Assembly (NCBI RefSeq): GCF_029962835.1
Contig: NC_080577.1
Coordinates: 7,230,501 to 7,294,500, forward strand
DNA from: Magnolia sinica
Taxonomy: Eukaryota > Streptophyta > Magnoliopsida > Magnoliales > Magnoliaceae
Length of the DNA stretch: 64,000 bases
Direction: 5' to 3'
In this document: positions 10,901 through 20,151 of the stretch, one piece after another
Position numbering within the stretch: position 1 is the first letter of the stretch
Layout: each line of letters begins with the position of its first letter
Notes under the pieces: generated by a model
Told to the model about the DNA's origin: nothing
Database searches by the model: none
Seen by the model: the letters and a program-made list of their open reading frames with translations, nothing else
Program-made: the position numbers and the translations under genes

Positions 10901-13796
10901 GGAGAACTTTGGAGGGACCGAATACTTCCAAATATGAAAGGGAGGGGAGGCTTCATTTGAAGATGAGTCACGGTCGAGGAGGGAATAAAAAGATTTAACC
11001 GTGAATATGCTAGACTTGTCAAGCTTCCAAAATAATTTATCTTGAGCAAGGAGATCGGGCGCACTACTATAGATACGTTGGAGAAGCCCCACATATTCTT
11101 CAATTTTCCAATCTTGAAGGTGTCTTCTGCAGGCGACGTACCACTCTAAATTGCTAGCCGAGGGCTTGAAACAACTTGCTACATTAATAGAAGGGCCGGA
11201 GGCGAGGCTGAAAATGTTTGGGAAAGCATCTTTCAAAGGGACATCGCCCACCCAAACATCCTCCCAAAAATGGATTTTGGCACCATTGCCTAAGACAAAA
11301 CCAATGCCATTGAGAACTTCCTTTTTCAACGATATGATTCCCTTCCAAATAGCAGAGGCCCGATAAAGAGAGGAGTCTTTGGACCACCATCCTCCAAGAG
11401 AAGCGCCGTATTTTCCTTTGATGATTTTGTTCCAAAGATAATCGTCTTCCATCCCAAGCCTCCATATCCACTTCCCAAGAAGCGCCATGTTCATGGTCTT
11501 GAGATCCTTGATCCCCGCTCCACCTTTATGAAATTGCTTGCAAACCTGAGGCCATCGAACAAGATGAAATTTCCTTTTCTCTTCCCTCCCATTCCAAAGA
11601 AAATCCTGTCTTAGTTTTTCAAGCATGGACAAGACCGAAGTTGGGCATTTGAAAAGAGACAAAGTATGGGGGCAAATTTGAGAGGGCTGCCTTAATGAGA
11701 GTGAGACGGCCGCCTAAAGATAAATATCTACATTTCCATCTAGCCAAGTAATCCTCAAACCTTTTGATGACCTTGTCCCAATGAGATTTGGGAGGTAATC
11801 CCTTGCAAAGTGGAAGACCGACGAAGGAAGTCAGGAGCTGAACCGAAGAGCAACCAAAAGAGGCGGCAAAAGAGCTAACCTCCTCTTCATTCAGATTAAT
11901 CCCAAACATTTTAGATTTAGCCATATTCACCCTCAGGCCCAACACCGCCTCGAAGCATCGGATCGTAATGCACAAGTTGTCTAATTTGGCTGGGACAGCT
12001 TCGCTAAACACAAGATTATCGTCCGCATACTGGATATGAGAGAAAGGCAAGGGCAGCCCTTTCACCTTGATACCACCTAAAATCCCCACCTCCTGGCTCA
12101 TCAGAATCATTCTGGAAAGAGCCTCACCCACAATAAGGAAAAGGAAAGGGGACAAAGGATCGCCCTGACATATATCTTGGAGCATTTCCTATCAACTTCT
12201 ATTCATATTGAGCTTTTGTTTATGCTACAACTGGTGCTTTAACCAGAGATGGTCAGTGAGAAGGGGAACCTTGATTGTGGTTGAAGGGCATGAAAAGGGG
12301 ATGAAAGGACCTAAAAGGACTTGGATAAAGGTAGTCAGAAGTGACAGAAGGCTTGTTCACTTACATCATGGTTGACGAAACAAGATTAGTAAAGCAGACC
12401 CAAATAGCTAGGACAGGGCAATGATGATGACAAAGAGAAGTATGATTAGTTGCTTTAAGCTGAGTGTGCTGTTATTAAATATTGTTCATTTCAAGCGGAA
12501 CTTTTGGAACATAAGAGCCTGTTTGTGTGTCACTTTATAACTAAAAGGAACTTTCCACTAACCACTTCAGGCCCCCCATCGTGTGTTTCTTTGTTCTTTG
12601 TCAACCTTAGGTCATTATTGTGCTTCATTTCATGATGTTGCTATATTCTCTCTTCCTCAAAGAAAACCAATGAGATTCATTCAAAATCACTGCAAAATTA
12701 TGAATAATGAAAGTTTCAAGCTATAAGAGCAACAATCAGGTTTCTATCAATGAAAACAGTTTCCCCTACACAATCTAGTTTTGCACCGAACAGAGGCCAG
12801 ATGGAGGTGCATCACCACCATTGCCTATAATGCCCTAAATTCCACAAAACCAGAGTTGTTACGACAAGCTTCCAGTGAAATTTTCATTGTTCAACAATCC
12901 TGTCTTGCATCAAGCTACATGGCAGGTGGAGCAGTGGATCCAGACCATCAATCCATTGTGTCCTATCCACGAACAGCCCAAAGTTGGAAACACGCTTAGC
13001 CATCGCATAAGTGGCCTTTAAACCAAATGCAAAAGACGAAAGTAGCAAATGGTCAAATTTCAATGCTGAAAAGGTGATTACTAGGATCATCCTGTCGGTG
13101 TCGTTATCAAGCACCATCCATATATGGTGATCCCACTAGCTGGAATCCACTGGTCCATCTGCCACATGTAAGTCATTGCGCAACTAAATGCGCAAGGTTC
13201 AAACTCTTCTTTAAAAGCTACAGCTTTCTAAGTTCGCAGTCTGAAATTCAGCTACTTCGAAGCTGCACGACCCTTTGATTTAATCATTAAAAGAGATTGC
13301 GGAAAAACTTGATTTTCAAGAAATCTCATTATTTCTTTCTCGATTATTCGAATTTCAAATTAAAGATCCAAGAAACCCTAAAAGTAAAAAATAAAATAAA
13401 ATAAAAACTAATCATTTGTTCATGGCAAAATTCTGTTTGACAAAACCCAAGGAATTGGAACTCGTATTAATTGAACTTCTTCTTTATTTAAAGGATAGCA
13501 ATTTAATATTTCTTGGCAGGAAAAGAAAACCGGCAATGAGAGAGATTGTAAAGACTCACGCGCGTATCGAGCGGATTGATTGAGACAGCACGTGCACGGA
13601 CGAGCACATCACGTGGCTTCAGATCGGGAACTTCGACGCCCGTACGGATCTGGAGCACTTCCGGCCCGCCGAACCGAGGCAAAACCACAGCTCTGCAGGT
13701 CTTGGACATATACCTGAAGCCCAGCTTCGTCCCTGCGGGGTGGATTTTAGCATTGGCCGCTGATCTTAGAGAGCCACAGAGTCTCCACACCGGCAT
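4324..13796 (-). CDS. RTN4IP1-like mitochondrial NAD(P)H oxidoreductase (MDR / zeta-crystallin type), 3' end not seen
   Basis: Six exons on the minus strand, all with GT-AG borders and compatible phases: 13560-13796, 9870-10097, 9257-9330, 6539-6698, 4542-4661 and 4324-4432. They join into 309 continuous residues. The start is the ATG at 13796; a GTG four codons upstream is ignored. Residues 1-35 are rich in Arg and Ser with no acidic residue, which suggests a mitochondrial presequence. A GroES-like domain follows (NPLDTRMRSGYGR, LILGRDISGEV, GQEVFGALHP), then a Rossmann nucleotide-binding fold with VLGGGGAVGLSAIQLS. No structural-zinc cysteine cluster is seen, as expected for quinone-reductase-type MDR proteins. 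Known relatives (human RTN4IP1, Arabidopsis AT3G15090) are mitochondrial NAD(P)H oxidoreductases, and the human protein is tied to coenzyme Q synthesis. About 55-60 C-terminal residues should follow in an exon I could not find, so it probably lies left of base 1. The reading is undamaged, so I infer a functional gene. The call to the family is firm; the substrate is unknown. Confidence 0.9.
4768..4972. mobile_element. Short MITE with GGGCCTGTTTGGG ends
   Basis: The left end, GGGCCTGTTTGGGGACCACTT, and the reversed right end, GGGGTCTGTTTGGGAGCCACTT, form an imperfect terminal inverted repeat of about 40 bases. The internal sequence is AT-rich and non-coding. A TTA precedes the left end and a T-run follows the right, so a 3-bp duplication is possible but not clean. 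It lies in the intron between exons 5 and 4 of the oxidoreductase gene. Confidence 0.65.
4973..5152 (-). mobile_element. tRNA-derived SINE next to the MITE
   Basis: On the minus strand the element starts GGGACCCGCATGGGG, with a tRNA-like A-box-like stretch (GGGCAAATGGTTAGCG) and B-box-like stretch (CATGGGTTTGCTCCCC), then a body and a 3' A-run (the T-run at 4973-4980). It abuts the MITE end exactly, so one may have used the other as a target. No clear target duplication was found. Confidence 0.55.
5215..6381 (+). mobile_element. 5'-truncated L1-type LINE, antisense to the host gene
   Basis: Pieces of an L1 ORF2 C-terminus are readable in shifting frames: GWWTKGSSLYRSSAL near 5340 and, near 5810-6045, a zf-RVT region (VAVRNRVLTINNL, CLLCLVDTKSVDHLFLHCPF) with its C-x2-C and H-x4-C residues. 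The 3' UTR ends in an A-rich tail at 6367-6381. TTGCAAGAA occurs at both borders (5206-5214 and 6382-6390), the expected target duplication. Many stops and frameshifts mark it as dead. It lies in the intron between exons 5 and 4. Confidence 0.8.
6923..7410 (+). mobile_element. TRIM (miniature LTR retrotransposon), intronic copy
   Basis: A 5' LTR (6923-7205, beginning TGCATGAACTC and ending TTGTATGA) and a shorter, internally deleted 3' LTR (7262-7410, ending CCTGCATTA) flank a 56-base interior. The interior matches that of the copy at 52879-53399, but its primer-binding site is degraded to GGAATTAGAGTGGG. GAAGTT occurs at 6915-6920 and 7411-7416, a likely target duplication although offset by two bases on the left. 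It lies in the intron between exons 4 and 3. No coding capacity. Confidence 0.75.
7888..7927. repeat. (AG)n microsatellite
   Basis: Twenty uninterrupted AG units follow a pyrimidine-rich run (7849-7886), giving a strand-asymmetric polypurine/polypyrimidine tract inside an intron of the oxidoreductase gene. Length variation between individuals is likely. Confidence 0.95.
8565..8801. mobile_element. Tourist-like MITE with TAA target duplication
   Basis: The ends GTCTGCATTTGGCT and (reversed) GGGTGCATTTGGCT form terminal inverted repeats, bordered by TAA at 8562-8564 and 8802-8804. A 3-bp TAA duplication and a 237-base AT-rich body fit PIF/Harbinger-derived MITEs. The hairpin continues inward (TTAGTAGAATTTC against TTAGTAGAATCTC). 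It lies in the intron between exons 4 and 3. Confidence 0.7.
10366..12167 (-). mobile_element. 5'-truncated L1-type LINE with 20-bp target duplication
   Basis: The minus strand carries the C-terminal part of L1 ORF2. It begins inside the reverse transcriptase (CQGDPLSPFLFLIVGEALSR, then the catalytic box IQYADDNLVF near 12020-12050) and runs through the thumb region to the zf-RVT module (CLCCMENEESVDHLLLLCPF near 10775-10815). A few frameshifts break it. The 3' A-tail is the T-rich run at 10366-10378. The 20-mer ACATATATCTTGGAGCATTT flanks it perfectly at 10346-10365 and 12168-12187. It lies in intron 1 of the oxidoreductase gene, in the sense direction. The perfect duplication argues for a fairly recent insertion, but the copy cannot move on its own. 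Confidence 0.92.
12277..12440 (+). mobile_element. RTE LINE 3' tail remnant
   Basis: The stretch CCTAAAAGGACTTGGATAAA, followed by a segment ending in AATAGCTAGGACAGGGCAATGATGATGACA, parallels the 3' end of the RTE copy at 2815-2972 (K-R-T-W / V-K motif, then a GATGAT tail). Only the tail is left, with no usable reading frame. It lies in intron 1 of the oxidoreductase gene. Confidence 0.5.
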
Positions 13797-13983
13797 TTTG
13801 TCAGTCACAGTTCTTCTCTTGACACCTTAAACCCTAATTGAAACGAGAATTGACTCTTTAAACCCTAGCTAGCGACGCGAGAAGGAGAAGGAGATTTGGT
13901 GGGTCTGTTAAGGAAGATGTGTGCATTTTCCCACCACAGGCGCGCGTTAAAGACACCTAGCACTCGTTACTCATGGTGTCTGG

Positions 13984-13991
13984 TATTTATA
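13984..13991 (-). promoter_or_regulatory. TATA box of the RTN4IP1-like gene
   Basis: Read on the minus strand the bases are TATAAATA inside CCACATATAAATACC. The motif lies 188 bases upstream of the ATG at 13796, which would put the transcription start near 13955 and leave a leader of about 160 bases. Spacing and motif fit a plant core promoter; no transcript evidence is available. Confidence 0.55.
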
Positions 13992-15256
13992 TGTGGGGAC
14001 TCGTCCTGCGGAACTGATTATCCGTTTCCGCTATCATACGCCACCCTGCGCACCCTTTGATACTCTAGCGGAGTGTCGTGGATGATACGCAGACACTTAC
14101 AAATTACTCATAAATTGCTTAACTGGTATACAATTAATCCAAAATAACCTGTCCAAATTGTGGGTCCTAGTTAAGATTTTGTCATGAACCAAAATTTAAA
14201 ATTATTTGATCATCTGAATATTGGATTGGTGGTCATTTATAGACAGTTAAAAATGATAGATCCAATGGTCCTATTTTAACAAATAAGTATCTGAGGCTAT
14301 GATTGCTCGGCCAATTTGATTTTGAGAATATGAGCTATGGATTACTGTATTCGACGTGTGCAAATTCTCAATGCCTGCAGATCCAGTGTCATGATCTGCC
14401 AGAGTGTCGTGTAACGGACACAAGCACACTCGCTCGCACGTAGAAACAAGGAATACGTATGAAACACGGGATCCGCCCGTGTGGTTATAATTACTTGTTA
14501 GGTGGGCTATGCATGCCTCAAAAATCAGATGGATGTGATTATCAACCGGTCCACGTATGCATAACAGAAATGAACGGTAAAGAGAAATTGATAAGGCACA
14601 CTGGCCAAGGTTCTTTGTACACGTGTGGCCCGCTTGAAGATTTTATTAGCATATGTTGATCTGATCTCTCAAGCGTGTTTCTTGTTTCCGTTTGTACGAC
14701 CAGTGTTTTCAAGCGAGTGGAAAATCCATCACCAAAACTAGCTGTGTTAGATTGGAGTTTGTATGTTTCTATTGATTTGCTATGATGCGCCGGGTTTGGG
14801 CCGGGCCAGACTGCTTAGGTCCAGCCAGAACTTAGACCCAATGTCATCTTAAACCAGACATGGACCGAGGGACATGCATGTCACACCCAAGCCTGCCCCG
14901 TAGCCTATCGAATATGTCCAAACGCAGTGGGGGCGAGCCAACTTGATTTGGACTGGAAAACGGAATACTCTGGAACACCTGTAAGAAGCAGTGACTGAAA
15001 CAAGCCGGCAGGAAGCACGATGTTGTATATGTGAAATCCACTCAACCCATCAGTTTCTATCCTTGATGTTAGATCCTACGGCCAAAAATTACTTATATGG
15101 ACAACTTAGATGGGCCACACTACATGGAATGGCGGGATGGGATGACGACCAGGGGCCGACAAGATGTTTATCTATCATCAAACGCATTAGTCAACACTTG
15201 GATGAAGAGTATCAATGTAAAAAATCGGCCTTATACAAATCTCAAGGGCTCCACCA

Positions 15257-15693
15257 TGTGTGCTTGCCCCAGGCTGTGTGGGGCTCACAGAGATGTGTGT
15301 GACAAATCCAATCTGTCCATCTCTTTTGGAAGACCACAATAGGATAAAATTAGGTAGACCCAAAACTCATGTGGGCCATACCACACGAAGTAGTGGGTAT
15401 TGAACGTCTGGGGGTGACAGAAGTTTTGTATCTGGATGATATTTATTCCTATAGTTTATCTGAATGGTAATAACCCTATGAACAGTTTGGATGGAACATT
15501 AACATCATGGTCAGCTCTAGGAATATTTCAACAGTGGACGTTTCTGTTCCCACGGTTTTGTTGGTGTGGCCCACCTGAGTTTTGGATCTGCCTGATTGTT
15601 ACAGCGTACACTAATGTCGTCTTTCAAAACAGATGGACGGAGTGGATTTGTCATGGACATCTCTGTGGGCCCACACAGCCCCGGGCACATGTA
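15257..15693. mobile_element. Foldback element (MITE/MULE-like)
   Basis: The left arm (about 15257-15345, with GGCTGTGTGGGGCTCACAGA and ATGTGTGTGACAAATCCA) pairs with the right arm (about 15600-15693, reversed GGCTGTGTGGGCCCACAGA and ATGTCCATGACAAATCCA). Arms of about 90 bases with few mismatches enclose an unrelated spacer. No ORF. Exact borders and target duplication were not determined. Confidence 0.6.
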
Positions 15694-17159
15694 TATATTT
15701 ATGTGCCCGTTCAGGGTCATAGCAATCCGCTTCCTTTTTATTTTCAGGTCCTGGGCTGGTGGGGTCAGATCATCTGACTCATCCTATTGCTAACTTATAT
15801 GGGTGGGTTGGCTAATATAGCTAGACACAAGCCCAACCCTTTTGATTGGGTGGGCCACATTTTTGTGCCCAGCCCAACCCTTTTGCTTGGCTGGCCTTGA
15901 ACTGCCTTAGAATTGGGCCATGCCAGTTGACCCACAGACCCACTCGAACCCATTACCACCCCTGGTCACCAATGGGTTGGAATATCCCCCGTTCGAGGGA
16001 CTTTTAATCCATGCCCTATACATTAAGACCCCCATATGACCAACGGTCTAGATCAGGAACCCACTAGCTCAGCATCCATGCCCATTAGGGGTCGTTTGGC
16101 AACCCCCATAATCCTGAATTCTGGTGGATTTTAGGCAGTTGAGAATTAAAATTTAGGATTTATAAAAGTGGGGTCCTTCGACACACACCTAAGTATCCTG
16201 TATTTTAATTCCAGGGTGGTTTTATCCATGATGGTTTAAAATCCAAGATTAGCACCCTTCTTTAATTTCAAGAGAGACCTTTAGCTTGCAAAATTCAAGA
16301 TTTTGAGGGCCATCTCTAAGTGCATGATCTCCCCCTCTCAAGATATTCATATTTATTCATGTCATTAGATGTTTTCAGTTGCATTCATTATATGACGATA
16401 GAGTACTACAACAATCAAGCTTATGTAATTATTACCTGGGCCATATAATAATAAAAGAATTTAACAATCACTCAAAAATAAAAAGAAATTTTAAAATAGC
16501 ATCATTTTACTTCTACTAAATTGTATATGTTGTGGGTCAAAGAAGTCAAAACTCAATAACCTTATGGGTACATAAGAAAGAGATCACAAAATCCACATGC
16601 AACTTTTAGCAAGCCTACACCGAGGAGGGATGTTAATCAATTATGAGCTTTGCTAAGCCCTCGCATGCCACTAGATGCAGCTGTAGATGCCAACCTGGCA
16701 TTTGTGGGTGAATCATAAATCAGCTGGACACAACCTAACATGAAAATCAGGCCAGTCAACTCATCTAAGTAGGCTACACATGTATCTTAAGGATGAACGG
16801 TTTAGAAATTATTCCCAACAATCTATGTCCCAGCTAGAATTTCAGCGGTCATCTACGGTGGGGCCAACATGATGTACAAGTAGATGTCTCAAATTAGATG
16901 TCTAAAGTATGGTTGGCATGTGTGCTGGCGCATGAATGTGTGTGTGGGCTAAGAAAAATTCTCAATCTTTCCACAATAAATATTGAGCCTCAATAGCATG
17001 CAGATGACTATAGTTGCATAGTATGCATTTAAAAGTTTTTAAGCAGAAGCCCATCTTCTTCCTTACTCCCTTTTCTCTTCTTTCCAACAAATCTATTTTC
17101 AATATGTTAAGGAATTATGATATGCAGTTTGTGTAAGAAGCAACATTGAGTATATTTAA

Positions 17160-17461
17160 TGGAGGGACATTTTCATATCGAGTTCGTGTGGGGTGGACTG
17201 TGAGATGCAGGAGAACACTCAGGGTGGAAGGCCCATGAAACCCATGGATTTGGAGCCTGTGCGAGGCGGAATCCATAGATTTGGGGCCCATGAGGAAGCA
17301 AAATCCATAGATTTGGGCCCCACGCGGAGGGTTCGGCCGAAGACCTAACCCATTGATTTAGGACTTAAAATATGAGATAAAGAGATTAATTTGTCATGCT
17401 CTATTAGTTTAAGCTTTTAGAGTATGTGGTTAATTCTCCTGCATCAAATTGATATCAGAGC
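17160..17461 (+). mobile_element. TRIM fragment: one LTR plus primer-binding site
   Basis: An LTR (17160-17446, beginning TGGAGGGACATTTTC and ending CTGCATCA) of the same family as 52879-53110 is followed by a primer-binding-like site TGATATCAGAGC (17450-17461; consensus TGGTATCAGAGC, complementary to initiator tRNA-Met). The interior continues about 40 bases and then stops; no second LTR follows, so the 3' half is lost. Confidence 0.65.
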
Positions 17462-19457
17462 GAGAGGATCTTGTGTTCGAAACTCTTCATTAGGAAATAT
17501 ATATACATCTATATTATAGTAATATAAAACTTTTTTAAACAAGAGAAATAAAAAATATAAGGCTTCTATTTCTCTCTAATTCTAAAAGAATCCCTAACCA
17601 AGAAATTTCAAGAAGAACAAACTTTTCCTTACATATGTTGACTCTTTACAAACAACAGCATGAAAGAGAACGCTTGCCAATGCCTTGGTTTAACTAGGCT
17701 TAGTACATTTCTAATGGAACAAGAGAAAAAGGAAAGATGGAATTTCCCTCCATATGTACCTCATGTGTAAATCAAAGCCAGTGCCTCAATAGGATTGATA
17801 CAACAACCAATGCGTTGGGCACTGTTATGTGGTGGGGTTACATATCACCATGTACCGTTGTCTTTCTGGGTTTGCGAGGACCGTTCTTTTGATAATTATT
17901 AATTAATTTAAACATAGTAAATTCATTTTTCAAAAATATCAGTTGGTGATAGGGGTGGCAATGGACCAGAGCCAGCCCAATAATTATGACCCAAGGCTTG
18001 AGCCCAGCTTAAGCTCGAGCTCGAAATTAATGAAAGTTCTGAATCCATCCATAGCTTAAGTGGGCTACCCATGCACAAAGAAAAAGACATTATGAATGAA
18101 ATTAACGGTCTACATTCAAGATGAATGGGTTGTCTAACTCAGGATTGAAATGGCATATTTGCAGGCTTTAACATGTGTATTTGAGTTGGGCAGAGCAAGG
18201 CTAGGTCGAGCTGAAGTCGGGCTAAAATTACTTAAGCCAAAGCATGACACATAAATTGATTGGGCCATGCATGCAAGACCCAAGGCCAGCAAAGACATCG
18301 TTTGGCCGATGTATCATCGTTTCCAACTTCAACGAATACTAGAAAAATGCATATTCAACAAAATACTAAAACATTGGCCATGATTGATATGGCCTTGACC
18401 ACCATGGCCCATTATATGGGGTTTTAGACCCTGGGCCAGGGCCTAAATTCCAGTGGAATGGTCAAATACATCCCCAGCATGGTGCATGTGACTAAATGGC
18501 CGAGCATCAAAACCTCTGTTGGGCGGGCTCACAACAAATTGTCCAATTATCACATCATTCCAACTTGTATCTTTCATTGAAATCCAATCTAAGATGTTCA
18601 TCATTTTAAGCCCCAATGCAAATTTGTCCCGGTCAAAAAAGGTCATTCGACCCATCGGTTGGCCCAGATTGAAAAGATGAATGACTAAAAGAAAAGTAGC
18701 AAACAACTTCCATTCAGTGTACCGGGTGTCCCAACTGATGGGATAGAGCAACCTAGGAAATCCTACGAACCACCAACATCTCCATCACATGAACCACATT
18801 AGCATGTATGGAACGGGTCCTATGGGGAGCCCAAATGTGTGCCATCTGCATTTTTACGGTAAAATGGAACATTGTGAATTTTCGTTTTAGGTCAGGAAAA
18901 TGAGAAAAGGTAACCTTTGTGTGTCGCACAAAATGGGTCATTGTGCTCCTCTTTTCTTAGCGTCCGGCCGCATTTTTCAGTTTCTCTGTTGAATGGTATT
19001 TCATTCCCACACAAACTGAAACCTCAATTGTATTTGATAATCCGTGTACATTGCCTTTGAACATGAGTCATCTCTTCCCATTTCTTTAGGTTTTCAGCAC
19101 GCGCAAGAGGAGCCATGACTCATTGAGCATGGCACTGGTTCAATGGAATCCACTGCAGGCAGCCCACTGGACGTACTTCACATTGAAGAAAAATGATTAT
19201 TTCTAAAAATGGATTTATCTCATTTTAGTTAACAGTATTTATATATTAAAGATTTTCATATTTAACAAAACTAACTCATTGTCTATTAAAGATTTAAGGC
19301 CTTTAATATGTAATTACTGTTAAGTAAAATGAGATCAACTTATTTTTTGAGCTCTGCCAAAAAAGGGCCTTAAAAATATTGGCTGATATCTGCTGCTATT
19401 GTTCATAAATAGCATTGTCAACCTGCATAGTCTCAAGAGGACGTGGCTATGTTACGA

Positions 19458-19918
19458 GCTCGGGATAGGCTGGGCCTATGAGGGTCCAACATGATGTATA
19501 GGTTTTATCCACACTGTCCATCCATTTTTCCATATCATTTTAAGTTATAAGCCCAAAATAGATCCAAGGCTCAAGTGAACCACATGGATTAAATTACTGC
19601 TGTTGAAAACTCATTGGGGGCCGCAGAAGTTTTGGATCAAGTTGATATATATGTTTTTCCCTCATCCAGGTCTATATGACCTATTGAACAAGTGGGATGG
19701 CAAAACATCACGGTGGGCCTTAGAAAGGTTTCGGCACTAAGCATCATTGGAGCACGGTTGCTACTTGAGGTGTGGTCCACTTGAACCTTGTAAATGCCTT
19801 ATTTTTTAGATTTATAAACCAAAATGATATGGCAAAATGAATGGATGGTGCGAATAAAAGGCATACATCATAGTGGCCCCTCATAGCCCTAGCCTGTCCC
19901 AAGCTTGGGACAAGCAAG
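19458..19918. mobile_element. Foldback element (MITE/MULE-like)
   Basis: The left arm GAGCTCGGGATAGGCTGGGC and the reversed right arm AAGCTTGGGACAGGCTAGGGC match. Both then continue into ATGATGTAT(A/G) and a following ...TTTTAT(C/T)C segment, as in other foldbacks of this window. Non-coding. The target duplication is not clear. Confidence 0.6.
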
Positions 19919-20151
19919 GGTAGCACCCAATCGAGTCCTTTCCAATGAACCTAATACATCATGATACAATTCCATTTTGGTAGTGTTACTCCTAATTCAA
20001 TTAGTCAAGGCCACTTGTGTGATTGAGGGCTTGAATTGAAAGTATGTGTGCATATATGATTGTGTGGCGTCCCAAAGTATGCTCAACTCAAGGATATTAA
20101 CTAAATTATCTAGTACCCCTATGTCAAGATGGACAGAATGGAGACTATATC

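Larger units (their letters stand above)
13992..20146. other. Intergenic region upstream of the oxidoreductase gene
   Basis: No gene was found. Short open frames here are isolated, lack splice partners and do not resemble known proteins. Repeats recognised: a foldback element at 15257-15693, a TRIM fragment at 17160-17461 and a foldback element at 19458-19918. A left end typical of hAT-like elements, TAGGGGTGGCAATGG, lies near 17950, and a reversed partner-like end (CCATTACCACCCCTGG) near 15950. The remainder shows nothing I can assign. Confidence 0.5.

Noticed and set aside
10874-11662. A 262-residue open frame that could pass for a host gene
   Set aside because: It is part of the L1 ORF2 C-terminus bounded by 20-bp target duplications.
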